From Berberis thunbergii (taxonomy: Eukaryota; Streptophyta; Magnoliopsida; Ranunculales; Berberidaceae): DNA of 64,000 nucleotides. The notes beneath the pieces are model-generated. The model worked only from the letters and a program-made list of their open reading frames with translations, made no database searches and was not told where the DNA came from. Below are positions 21,822-33,034 of this stretch, one piece after another. Position 1 is the first letter of the stretch, and each line of letters begins with the position of its first letter. Both the position numbers and the translations under genes were made by a program. The stretch lies in the NCBI GenBank assembly GCA_003290165.1, contig QNQO01006240.1, forward strand, positions 186,001 through 250,000. The letters run 5' to 3'.

Positions 21822-22350
21822 GCTGAATCGTTTCCGGGTAGGTCAAATGTTAAATGCTTGTATCGTTGGCAAAAGGTTCTTAGTCTTGATCTTGTTAAAG
21901 GACCTTGGGCTAAAGAGGTACAAAGTAAACATCTCAGTAATTTTTTCTCAACTAAATTGGTGATAATGAAGACATTTAGACATTGTGTATGTGAGACTAA
22001 TATATTATTGTTGGAAATTTCCAGTAAGATGTTCTTATTATTGAGTTAGTTGAGAAGTTTTGTTGTAAGAAGTGGTATGTTATAGCACAATATTTACCTG
22101 GTTGCATAAGAAAGCAGTGTAGGGGAAGGTAATTGCCAGCATAGCAGCTTCAGAGTTCTGTCTCAGGTATTATTTAATTTTGATTCTTGAGTACTTGAAG
22201 TTAACAAGTGAACTTTTCAGGTGGCACAACCATATGAATCCTGCTATTAAAAAGGGTGCATGAACCAAGGATGAGGAGTTGGCTCTTATACGTGCACACA
22301 AGATATATGAGATCAAATGGGCGGAAATTGCAAGGTTTCTACCTGGAAGG
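21822..22350 (+). pseudogene. Captured R1R2R3-MYB (MYB3R-like) exons
   Basis: Three exon-like blocks with plausible splice sites encode successive MYB repeats. Block 1 (about 21822-21918, after TTTTGCAG) reads SFPGRSNVKCLYRWQKVL then LVKGPWAKE, the end of R1 and start of R2. Block 2 (about 22022-22130) reads ELVEKFCCKKWYVIAQYLPG with KQCRGR, the rest of R2. Block 3 (about 22221-22350) reads WHNHMNPAIKKGA, a TGA where Trp is expected, then KWAEIARFLPGR, the R2 end and R3. MYB3R proteins are plant cell-cycle transcription factors binding MSA elements. This copy lacks the rest of the gene and has a nonsense change, so it cannot act as one. Confidence 0.85.
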
Positions 22351-22659
22351 TATCTATAAAAAATTTGCATCATTTGAACTATAGGTACCAACTAATAGAC
22401 TAGTAAGTTTTTGATTACTTTCATTATTATACATGCTAAAAAGAAACGAACAATCTGGGTGGGTATGCATGCATGTAATATGTTAATTTGGGCCCCTAAG
22501 CGGAGATTTTTACAATCTTGCTCCGACAAATTATACTTGTTTATTAGACGTTGTAATGGAGTTTTAAGAAATGTCAGCTATGTATTACTCGGATACTATT
22601 ATCGATCCATAAGTTTGCCTTGTCCAAGCTCCCAAGGAGTTGGAGTTGTTGGGTTCTAA

Positions 22660-23690
22660 AAGCTCATTGATGATGCACAAAAAAAAAACTGAGTCTATTT
22701 TTTTCAACCAAGAAATTGAATGTCGTTTATAGTTACTTTGTCATGCACTAGCATGTTAGAAGAACACATTTTGAGTTTGAATCAATTTTTACTGCTTCGA
22801 TCTTACTGCAAAAACTTAACTATTAATTCATAGCACTCTTTTGGATTGTCAAAAAAGAAATAAAAATAAACTTTTTAGTCATTCCAATATAAGATTCATT
22901 TGGATAGAACAACATCTTATTGCCATTGTTCATAGATAAGGAGATCATCTATATGCGATAGAGATTGGCTAGCTATATGCGATAGATATTGGCTTGCTTG
23001 TGGATGATGGGGATGATGGCAATGATTCCGGAGAGGACAAAGAGGATAAATCCATATCTGGTAAATATGTCGGTGTTTGAGTTAGATTCAAGCAGTTGAT
23101 TTTGTTTGCTTTTGTGTTATTAGCAAGTTAGGAACGTGATTATTCTTGTTGTATGAGAGCTCGTCCTCTCTGATTATGCTCTAAATTTGTTTTGCAGCAG
23201 TGAAGAAGAGGCGATCAAGTGTCACAATGGTGTTCTCATGCACTTCCAAAGAAGGTAAAAGTTCTCTTTAATGGTGTTTTTTGTTTCTTATTAGTCTAAT
23301 GGACATGAATGGTTCGGCTGTCAAAATCGGCGTTAGAAACTATAGTGCTGAATTTGATAGTCTATTGTTCCAAGTGCTGAAATTTTCTTCTTATTAGTGT
23401 ACTGTTTTGCTAGACATTAATGGTTTTGCTGTCAAAATTGGCATTAAAAACCATAGTACTGAATTTGATTTTGCTGTCAAGGATGCAATAGATTAAGCAT
23501 AATCTGTTCATATAATTGATGCTTTTGTTCAAATTAGAGTAATGGGTAACATTTTATTGAATTCATTCTAAAAGTTTTTGTTATTAGAACTGTATACACC
23601 TGTAAGGAAATCAGTTATGTAAGGGCCTTGTTGTGCTCAAGCTTCTGATTCCAAGCAACAAAAAAAAGCTAGGTATTGTTGTAATGGTGT
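22660..23690. other. CACTA interior without clear identity
   Basis: An acidic exon-like block (near 22990-23060, DDGDDGNDSGEDKEDK) and a basic one after TTTTGCAG (near 23196-23255, VKKRRSSVTMVFSC) could be later exons of the captured MYB gene, but no domain confirms this. Confidence 0.35.
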
Positions 23691-23698
23691 CCTGTGAT

Positions 23699-24464
23699 CA
23701 ATGTTTTAAAAAGCGTTTTTAAGACTCGAGGCGATCGAGCTTTTTTCTAGGCGAAGCGTAGCGAGGCGAAGTGAGGCGTTTTTTTGTAAAAAAAATAGTG
23801 AAAAATGTATATAAAAATTCAAACAAATAAAGAGCAAGTTTTACAATGATATGGAAGCCACCAACAAGGAGGACTATTCACCTTTGACGTTCAACGCAAA
23901 TTAAACTACTGAGAATCAGTTCAGATTCCAGCATGAAGACGATAGGTTAGAACAAAGCGGCAAGAATGATCAGTTCAGCTTAAATTTGTCTATCTTAAGC
24001 TCTGCGGGAGTAGTATCCAAGGGTGGGACAGAGATATCATCAAGAAGATATGGGTCAGAAACATTACCCCCAAAGCATGTGTTTTCGTTTGGATTGCCTT
24101 AATTGGGAATACCCTCAAAATGGACAATCTCCTTAGAAGAGGTAGGCATGTGAACAACAAATGCGTCCTGCATGTCAAGCAATGAATCAATCAACCATTT
24201 GCGTGTCAACTGCAGTGTTTCTAAGTGCATTTGGAGAGCCATTTACCAAATAACGCCAACTAATCAAGAAATAAAAAAGCGTATGCCTCAAAAACGCCTC
24301 GCCTCAAAATGCCTCGAAGCGTACGCCTAAAAAATGCCTCAAAGCGTACGCCTCAAAAATGCCTCACACTGGCAGCTCAACTCGTACGCGCAAAGGCAAT
24401 TTCTGTGCGCTCCGCCTCGACTCGCGCCTCAAGGCGCGCTTTAAAAACGCTTTTTAAAACAATG
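23699..24464. mobile_element. hAT-type element, 766 bp, perfect 8-bp TSD, inside the CACTA
   Basis: TIRs begin CAATGTTTTAAAAAGCG and, inverted, CATTGTTTTAAAAAGCG and continue to about 25 bp. The perfect 8-bp TSD CCTGTGAT lies at 23691-23698 and 24465-24472. Subterminal regions are rich in GCGAGGCG and CGCCTCAA blocks. The middle carries a zf-RVT fragment instead of transposase. Confidence 0.9.
24040..24195 (+). pseudogene. zf-RVT (LINE C-terminal) fragment inside the hAT element
   Basis: About 45 codons read IWVRNITPKACVFVWIAL, then LKMDNLLRRG and NNKCVLH. The pattern IWxxxxPPKxxFFxWxAxxGxLxTxDNLxRRG is typical of the zinc-binding region after plant LINE reverse transcriptases. The last Cys is His here and a stop follows. 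It is either a captured fragment or a LINE piece that inserted earlier. Confidence 0.65.
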
Positions 24465-25008
24465 CCTGTGATAATTCAAAATGTGTATGCTATTATCTGA
24501 ATACTTGAATATGTATGTGTATCAGAGAAATTTAGCTCCTCAGTCTCTGTTGGAAAAAACAATAATGTTGAAAATTAGAACAAGTTAGTGTGCTAGACAA
24601 ATTTAAAGATCAATATATGGAAAATGAGTACCATAGATCTGGGTGTTATTTGCTCTGTATGTTAACAAATTGTCCGAAGTAGCTTGATCTATGATCTGAA
24701 TGTTTTGAGTTAGGTTAGCAAGGCACTAATTGGAGAATATATAGTTGTTCAAAAGAGGAAGAAGTCGTTTAAAGGTTTGGGATTAGAGCATACGAATGAT
24801 CCTTGCATATCATGGTAATTCTTCAGCCTTTTGAGCCTAATGAAATGAGCGGATCAAACAGTTTGTGTTTATGGTTGAAGTCTTTCATCAATTTTCATAA
24901 TTGGGCGTTTAAGTTGGAGACAATATAGATACAATGTGGAGACTAAACCCCCAACAAGATGACACATACAGTGATGATCTCACTCGTGATTTTCTCTATG
25001 AACTGCAG

Positions 25009-25262
25009 GAATTGAACTGCATGCTACCATTTGCCATTTAGATCTTCCTCAAATTCTTAAAGATGAATATGGGGGATGGCTGAGCCCACAGATTGTGTAA
25101 TTTCACCTCTGCTTCTTACAATGCATTCCCTACCTCTTTTGTTTTGTACTATATCTATATATGAACTATACAATATAATTCTAACCATTTTATGTTGATT
25201 TTTTCTATATAGTGAGGACTTCACAGCCTTTGCGGATTTGGTTTAGAGAGTTTGACACATGG
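25009..25262 (+). pseudogene. Captured GH1 beta-glucosidase exons
   Basis: Exon 1 (25009-25095), after CTGCAG, encodes [20 protein letters not shown] followed by [10 protein letters not shown] and a GT donor. Exon 2 starts at about 25213 after TATATAG and reads EDFTAFADLV, a stop, REFDTW. The order and the phase across the intron (I-V-E-D-F) match plant GH1 enzymes, where this is the HWDLPQ to REFGD part of the barrel. The catalytic acid/base motif (TxNEP) and nucleophile motif are absent. It is a non-functional fragment of about 45 residues. The source gene should be intact elsewhere in the genome. Confidence 0.8.
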
Positions 25263-25560
25263 TACTTACTGACTTATCTTTTGGTGCAAAGGTCTGTTAA
25301 TTTTAAATTTGTTCCTGAAACAGTTTTTGTATCTAAAGAACTTGCAATTTGTTTGCTGATTATTTATCTTCTGCTTCTTGCAGCTTTTGCCTATTATAGA
25401 TGGTGCAAGTAAGTTTTTAGAGAATGTTATGTTCTTGTATTTCACTTCATCTTTTGTTCTGTGCGACATGGTCAGAACTGTTTGCTCCATTTGTGAAAGT
25501 TTTTTCTGTTATGTGCTCCTTTGTCTGTATCAGTGTAACTATGTGCTCACAGAAAATGAT

Positions 25561-25708
25561 GTATTACAGACACGAGGGGGGACATCTCAATTTCATGCGC
25601 TCTAGAATTTCTGCTACGAAACTGAAATATGTTGTTTCAAGTTCATTCTCACTGAATGATCAGTCTACTTCTCAAAATACATCCCATCAAATTCTCAACA
25701 AAGAACGT
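25561..25708 (+). pseudogene. Captured exon of unknown gene
   Basis: An open stretch between an intron-like AT-rich region and a GTAAGT donor reads HEGGHLNFMRSRISATKLKY and a Ser-rich tail. I do not recognise it. It could belong with the coiled-coil exons at 26332-26657. Confidence 0.4.
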
Positions 25709-26331
25709 AAGTTTGAATTTTTCTAATGTTTGAGTTCTACTCTTTATTTTGCTTGTTGTTTTTTCTTTATTTTCTTTGTTTTAGAATAAATAATGCTTGA
25801 ATTGAAATCAGATATTGCAACTACCATGTTTGTTGGAAACTTCATTGGAATTGTATGCTCAAGGTCTTTGCATTATCAATTCTATTCATGGTAAACTCTT
25901 CGAATGAACAAGAATCACAGGAATGAACAATTCCATTCGCTTGTCATTTTTTTTAAAAGCTTAAAATAAAAATTTCAATGATAAGGCCTGGTAATTTGAG
26001 GAAAGTGTCGGTGTTTATATGATAAAGCCATAGAGTTACCTACTTAGTGAATGGTGTACAAGGATTGAACAAAGGTTCTGAACACTGCTTCATCATATGA
26101 TTTCACTAACAGTGAGAGCACATAAAGTTATGATTCACTGATCGATCTCAGAAATTTGTAATTGCTTTATCTATGAAAAATATGTTAGCCATTGGTAGGT
26201 AAGCTCTCCATCAATTTGGAAGAAGATATGGCAAAGGTTTACATTGGCGAAACTAATGTGTACTAAAGTTTTTTCTTATGTCATTAATTCTCGTAGAGTA
26301 TGGATTTGAAGTGTACTGCTTGTGCTCATGC

Positions 26332-26657
26332 AGGTATCTGAGCTCCTGGATGCGGAGAAAACACTTTTCAAGGATCTGAGTAACAATTTTGAAGAGTGGC
26401 TTATAACTTAAGTCCAAATGTCAAAACAAAATCTAGTACACACTAGAAAAATAAATAGAACATATCTTGATTGATTTAACTGTGTACTTTGTTATTCACT
26501 TATTCTTTCTGTAGAATACATAAGGAACAGATAGAGAGATTTCAAGTGGAGATCACGGAGCTACGATTGATTCATGCCACAAATGAATAAACCAATGTTG
26601 TTCTTCAGAATGCTAGGCAACTACTTCAAAATGCCCACATGATTGATACTCGAAGGT
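26332..26657 (+). pseudogene. Captured exons of a coiled-coil protein
   Basis: After TCATGCAG (to 26334) an exon reads VSELLDAEKTLFKDLSNNFE. After TTCTGTAG (to about 26515) a second reads IHKEQIERFQVEITELRLIH and, past a TAA, NVVLQNARQLLQNAH, ending at a GTAAAA donor. Heptad-like spacing suggests a coiled coil. I cannot name the family. Confidence 0.55.
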
Positions 26658-27529
26658 AAAAAAAACGAACTATGAAGCTCAACTGCTCATGCATTGCTAA
26701 TAACAAGAAAGAGATGAGAAGAAGACAGAAAAATGTTTCACCGCAGGCATAACTTCATGTTTAAATTGAGCCATACCAACACATATTATTGGAAACCATG
26801 ATCAGTAGCATAAACCATAGCATTTGCAGTCAATTCACTCATACTTGCGCCCTTCTTATTATGGGATGATTTGGTTTGTGAATGATTTATTATACTTATA
26901 GGCCTTGTATACTAACACTATCATAATGTGCATAATTTCTACAGGTGATCCAGCCAAAGAATCAGACAACTGTTGTGAATAGTGCTGATCTGTGACAGGT
27001 GTGAAACCTCATTCAGGGGACTCTCCACTGTAGCTTGGTCCAAATGTTGAAGATGTGAGGAAGCTGGTAAACCCGTTTGTGTACTTTCTATGGTTCATTT
27101 TGGGTGCTCTAGCAGAAACCTACTGTGTGCTGGTTCCCATTTACATGTTGATCAAGGATCAAATTGTTCCCAAGGGGATGCCAATTTGAGGAAAATAGAG
27201 AGTTGGTCTTTAGTTCTGGGATGTTTTGGACTTTGGTTCTCGTTGAGCAAAGTTCTGATTTCTAGTTGTCTGTAAATGTTTCAGCTGGAAGGGGCTAGCA
27301 GCTAACTGGTAGAGTCTGAGCATGTATATTGCTATTTTTGAGACGCATTTAAGTTTTTGATTCAAATCGTATTGTATTGTATTGTATTTTTTTCGTATTG
27401 TATTCAAATCGTGATTGTAGTTCGTATGTTTATGAAATGATTAATATCTATTTTTGGATCATTGGGATGCTTTACATATAATATATGCAATATTATCTTC
27501 TATAGTTAAAGAAATCAGTGTTATAAAAA

Positions 27530-27938
27530 GTCATTTGATAGCACTTGGTGAGTGCTATAGAAAAAAAAGGACTTCAAAAACGCTTTAGAAACTAATACAA
27601 TAGCATTTGTTAAATGTTACGTGAGGGAAGACAATAGCGTTTTAGAAACGCTATTAGTAACTAGACAATAGCATTTCTAAAATGTTGTCACAAGCTAAAC
27701 AATAGCATTTTTTAAACGCTATTACAGGTTAACCATAGCGCTTTTAAAACGCTATTAAAAGCTAAACAATAGCATTTTAAAAAACCTATAAATGGTCCTA
27801 CTTACAATAGCGTTTCTAAAACGCTATAAATAACCCAATACCTATTATAGCTCCGGCAGACACAACGTTTACTAAAACGCTATGATATCCTACAATAATG
27901 TTTTTGAAACGCTATGAATAAGCATTTGTGGTGTAGTG
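27530..27938 (+). repeat. CACTA right subterminal repeat region
   Basis: Many copies of a short motif (AATAGCG, ATAGCATTT, AAACGCTAT) occur in both orientations, several as palindromes such as AATAGCGTTTTAGAAACGCT. Subterminal motifs of this kind bind transposase in known CACTA elements. Confidence 0.8.
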
Positions 27939-29075
27939 CTAGTCCACCTAAGCTATTGGCGATTAGTCCTGGTCATGTCCCAAAGAAGAAGAAACTTATT
28001 GGTTATGTTCATGGTACCACCAAGGCTCCCTCCCATCTAACATCCCCCAAAAAAGGTGGTGGTGAAGTCATTGACCCTGTTGCTCGAAAGATTGAAAAGA
28101 TAAATTAAACTCTTGAGAGGAGCAAAAAATAGGTGTCTTGTCCTTTGGATTATCGCGAGAAGAATCTCATTTTTTTTCATTATGGTGTGCCCAATTCCAC
28201 TATATTGTCTGTTGATGATCCCCTTGTTCTCGACAAAAAGATGTTCTAGGTTGGCGTCGAGCTGTCGAATAGTTTGAGCAGTACGAAGACCTTGGCCAAT
28301 TTTGGGTTTGATTCCTCGTTGGACGACTGGGTCATTGCTCATGGTCGGAGTGTTAAGTCTCATGTTTCCTCTACTGTCGTTGGTACTCTAGAGTTGCCTG
28401 ATCTTGCTTCTTCTGATCTCCCTACTACTGTTGCTAAGAAGAATGTTGTCCCTACTGTGCACTCGACTTCTGTTGGTGGTGTTTCGATTCTTCCTGATCC
28501 CTTTATTCTTCATCCATGAATTTGTTAGAGGGAGCCTAACTCTGAGGAGATTCGTATCAAATCTGACGGAAAGTTCAGCTGGTTTTTCAAAATTGACGTG
28601 CAGGGCAGTGCATGTAATCTCATTGTTGAAGGGCATAGGCGGTTAGTCGAGAGAGCTTCGATGCCTATGTATCCGTCTGGTAGCCACCTTGATGAGGTCT
28701 AAAGCAGATTATGGAGGGGATAAATGACCTTGTTTACGCTAGTGTAATGAGGTCAGATTATAAAGCCACATTTGATCAGGTGGCATTTAGCGGAAGATGG
28801 TGGGGCAGGCTTTGGTTATTTATCATGTTTTCCATAAATTTGATCCACTGAGAGCACAATGTATGAGCATGTGAAGGCGGCTAAAACTGCTCGGATTTCG
28901 CTGAAGGAAGTCGAGGCTGTTTGGAATAAGTTCGCTTCTGAACTTGAGAATTCAGAGACGGATTTGAATAAATTTAGTGCTCGGCTGGAAGTTGTGGAGA
29001 AGGAGTTGCCCACAGAAAGAACATGTCATGATGAGGTCGCACGTTCGGTAGCTGAGCATTTTGCCAATCTAAAGG
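27939..29075 (+). pseudogene. Antisense ORF of the Tat element, part 2
   Basis: Coding-like sequence resumes immediately after the CACTA TSD with SPPKLLAISPGHVPKKKKLI, then a linker with several stops and frame changes. From 28859 an 84-codon frame is coiled-coil-like, with KEVEAVWNKFASELENSETD. It is cut at 29075 by the solo LTR. Removing that LTR and one TSD copy brings this frame into phase with the ORF that begins at 32244, showing both belonged to one reading frame. Confidence 0.7.
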
Positions 29076-32000
29076 TGTCCCGCCCCGATTTTCGAAGAAA
29101 ACGAAAATCCTAAAATCCACGCAGGATTATATGTTTCCCCCAAAACTCGGGACGTGAAAATTCAATAACAATAGAAACAAATAGCAGCAACAACTAAAAC
29201 ATGATTTTATTACAGAAACAAATAAAATTCTAACCCAGAAAGGACTGGCGTGGCTAGCTCACTAGCAAAACTCCAGTAACGCAGCTCAAAATCTCTAAAC
29301 CTGAAAGGCTAATCGGCAACATTCCAAAAGGAATGTACCCAAGAAGCAAAAGCTCACTTAGGTCAGCAATAAAGCTGGTGTGAGAAATCTTCATCCAAAA
29401 ATCAATAAACTTGCGCGTGATAAACATCAAGCTAAACACAAACAATACACAAACACACTAACATGTAGTTCCTCAATGAGGCAAAGGTGTCATCATCCTA
29501 ATAAATAAATATGCATTATTTATTACTAATAAATAAAATTTATGAGTTATCAATCCTCATAAATGCAACAACAATACAATTCATAATCATATTAGACTAT
29601 TATTGAAATATTAACAAAACACATTTTTCTACCTTTAAGAAGACATGTAGTTCTCATTCAATGATTGAATGAACATTTAGTTTCTTCCTTTAAGGCAATC
29701 ATGTACATATACAAAAAAAGAAATCTCGCTACTTTGTCACAATCGCACTATCCTTCTTGTGTCGGACACACCTCACCCAAGTGTGCCTCCCTTGCCATCG
29801 AAGCCACTCGAAGCGTACATGACCCAAGTGGGGTGCCACCTCGAGTGTCATGTCATCTCACCCGAAGTTCAATCACTGGCAAGTATTCTTTCTAAATCTA
29901 CACGTACAACCGAACTCACATGGAACGGTGCACCAATATGCAAGCAAGTCTGCATACCCATAATAATATCACACGTATACAAGCAAGTTTGTATACAAAA
30001 TTTCTTTTCTTTTCACATTTTTTTTTCGGAGTTGTGGAAATGAGCATTAAAAAAATATCAACTAAAACTCAAAACTCATTTATGGTGACACTTTGTCAAC
30101 CATAAGTAAATCAACCACAGTATCCACCATCCTTTTGGGGAACAAGTAATATTTGACACATTGCCAATTCACACATCTCATCTGTTTGCATCATATGAAA
30201 AACAATATGCATACCAATTCGCATAAAAATACAAATACTCAAGCTAAAACAAGTGTTCAATTAAATTCCAGCCAAATCTATTACTAGAAAATTTTCTTCT
30301 AGACCTAAACTAAATAAGGGTTTAATCATACATAAAACTAATACAGACAAGACATTCTCCCATAAGCTAACACTTCTAACAAGTTGCAGAGAATGACAGG
30401 GGCAACAAATGCTGTCTAAAATGAAATGTTGAGCTTACGAGCGCTACCAAAAGGGTAAAACACTGCTTACAATGTCAAGTTGAAGTCTAGATAGCCAAAA
30501 ATGGTAGGTAAAATTGGATAACAAAATGTTACAGATCGGAACTACCAATCAAACCAACCCTCTAAGGGCGTTGGCTTTTTGAATAGATGAAACATAATGG
30601 CAGATGTGGAACTGCAGTTACATATCCAGTTATAAATCTCTGTAAGACCACAAATTCATAGTGTTTTACACATGATCAAAAGGAATAGGAAAGAGTGGCA
30701 TCAAGACAGATGGGATCTAATATACAAATTTCTTAAAAGCTTGGATGTTCCTTCAGACCCACCCATATGCATGACATCCTAAACAAGCACTAGTAAATTT
30801 TAAGGACCCACCCTGACCTCATCCTCATTTCTACCAAAAGACCAAGGGCTTCCACGACATTACCATGATTTTTTTTTATCAAGAAAAGGTATTTATAAGA
30901 GTGGAAACAAAAAGAGGACAGTATAGATGGACAAAAGACCCTTTCTCAGCAACATCAACAAGTATTAGAAACAAATAAATTTGTCCAGCTAAACATGCAA
31001 GAAGCAAAGGATACATCTTTAAATCCCTTTTTTTCTCCCAACTAGAACCCCAGATCCAAAGTGTTAAACTTTCATGTCAACCCATAGTTGTTAGACAGTG
31101 ATGGTCTTGTTGTTGAACACCCTGTTGTTTCTGTCTCTCCAAATGACCCAAACTAGAACACGAATGTTTGTCCCAAATCCAATTTCATCAACCACAATAA
31201 TCATAGCCTAAATTGATAATTTCCATTTGGATTCACAACAATAGTTGATAACAAAGAAACCAATTGACTAAATCAATCAAAATCTTCAAATCCAATCAAA
31301 CCAAAAGAAACCCAAACACCAAACAAGACTAGAAAGAGAAAAAAAATGGAGAATGGGAAAAACACACTCACTGGTTCAGTTTCATGATTCAAACTTTAAA
31401 CTACAATTATTCAACATTTGGATCATTGATTCACTCAGAAGCACCAATTCAAGTCATTGTAGATGCATACTACTAACAACCAAACATGAACAAGAAATCA
31501 AGAGAAGAAACTCGCTGTAAAAATGAAGGGGATGGAGAAACTCACCATTCTAATCGCCACATCAACCGTCCTTTACCGCAACAGTCGAATGACAACCCAC
31601 CCCTGCAACAGGTCGACCGCCACTCTTCTTCCACTATCAATCATCAACACCCCCAACACCTCAATCGACAGCCCCAATTGAGCCAACATCTCTATTGACA
31701 ATCTGAACCCCTACAACCAACGTCGATCACCCCTTCCACAACCCCCAAGCTACCGATCGCAGCTTCCAACAACCCCTCTCTGCTTGTTCTCTCCTCGCAA
31801 CCTACCACAGCCCTCGCACACACACAACATCGCCACCACGCAGAGAAAAACCGTTTCACGCAGCGAAAACCCTATCTCTTGCCAATCCATTGTCGCTCTT
31901 CACGCCATTACTTCCCCCCTCGAGCTTTCTTTCTCCACCGGCCTCCATCTTCTTCCCATCTTCATCACCTCGCCAATGTCAGCCACCATTAAGAAGAAGG

Positions 32001-32233
32001 AAACGAGAAAGAGAAAAGAAAAGGTTTTTTTTCTTTTTTTATATATGGTGGGTGGCTATTTGCCCCCCACTAAAATTCTAAAGGCAGTCCGCCCTTAATC
32101 TTCACAAAATAAAACCCTAATCCTTAGTTTATGAAAGCCCAAAACCAAGCCTAAATACAATTTATTAGCAACCCATCAACATTAGGGTTTACAAAAGAAA
32201 TTTTTATATTTATTTAATTAGGCGGGTATTACA
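29076..32233 (-). mobile_element. Solo LTR, 3.16 kb (probably Tekay/Del-type chromovirus)
   Basis: On minus it starts TGTAATACCCGCC and ends GGCGGGACA, with matching TG...CA ends. The 5-bp TSD AAAGG is perfect (29071-29075 and 32234-32238). A TATATAAAAAAA box on minus lies near 32034-32045 with a pyrimidine-rich leader after it. There is no PBS, PPT or pol. The length and TGTAATACCC start are common in Tekay/Del LTRs, which is the basis of the lineage guess. It arose by LTR-LTR recombination after inserting in the antisense ORF. Confidence 0.85.
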
Positions 32234-32238
32234 AAAGG

Positions 32239-32603
32239 CATCTATGAAACGTGTTGCCCAGCTGACTATTGAACTCACTACTGCTAAATCTGTAGTTTCC
32301 TCTAGGCTTGCCACAACTGAGGACGAACTTAAGTCGACTAGGGATGAACTTGCAATGGTCAATTATAAATTGAAGACTATAGAGGCAGTGGACTGGAAGA
32401 GAGTTGTCAATGGTCGTCATGACTTCCTTGATTTTATGGACTCACAAGATTTAGATTTGTCAATGTATCGTTGTTTTTCTGATCAGGCCTTCGAGAACAA
32501 AGAGGAATTTGTTCCAGATGAGGAACAGTCATCTCTTCGTTCGTCTGAACCTGTGCCATTAAGTGACATTATTGTTGATCCTCCTCAATATTTCTATTCT
32601 TGA
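32239..32603 (+). pseudogene. Antisense ORF of the Tat element, part 3 (C-terminus)
   Basis: An open frame of about 120 codons to a stop at 32603 encodes a coiled-coil segment (TIELTTAKSV, DELKSTRDELAMV) and an acidic tail ending QYFYS. It is tail-to-tail with minus-strand pol, whose end lies near 33035. Confidence 0.7.
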
Positions 32604-33034
32604 ATGCTCCAACCTATGCAACTTATTCTAATGTAATGAAGTAGAGAATCAATGAAAATCTTGTTTTATTTATCATTGTCGTTTGTATCTAGCATGTCTT
32701 TTCGTTTAACTTGTTAGACTTAGATGTTTTTGCTATTGACATTCCAGATTAAATTCTGACTTGTTTGTCCGAATTTTCACAAGTTTGTTTCGTGGTTCAA
32801 CATATTAGTCGTGTAGAAGCTTTTTATCAAATCCGACTTCGTATGTATAGATTTTCAAATGTATTTTGATGTTGTACATTTTAGTCAACAAAAGAAAAGG
32901 CCATGCTCATATGTCCAAATATTTATTACTTCATGGTTGATCAAAATGTCTATCTTGTTTGTCCTGATACAATATTATATCTTTACTCGTAGCCTGATGC
33001 TTTGGTCGCGCTATGTGTTTTTTCCGAGTAAAAT

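Larger units (their letters stand above)
20822..27938 (+). mobile_element. CACTA (En/Spm) transposon carrying host gene fragments
   Basis: The left end CGCTACAAGAAAAG is one change from the classical CACTACAAGAAAA. The right end inverted is CACTACACCACAAATG. A 3-bp TSD, CTA, flanks it (20819-20821 and 27939-27941). Subterminal regions are rich in the motif TATAGCG and its inverse, with six exact ACGCTAT copies in 27640-27930. I found no TNPD- or TNPA-type transposase. The interior instead holds exon-intron pieces resembling MYB3R (21822-22350), GH1 beta-glucosidase (25009-25262) and a coiled-coil protein (26332-26657), plus a nested hAT element at 23699. It looks like a non-autonomous, gene-capturing (Pack-type) CACTA. 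Confidence 0.88.

Noticed and set aside
31486..32098. Gln/His-rich and Pro-rich plus frames
   Set aside because: They lie inside the solo LTR, in simple-sequence leader DNA, opposite to its orientation.
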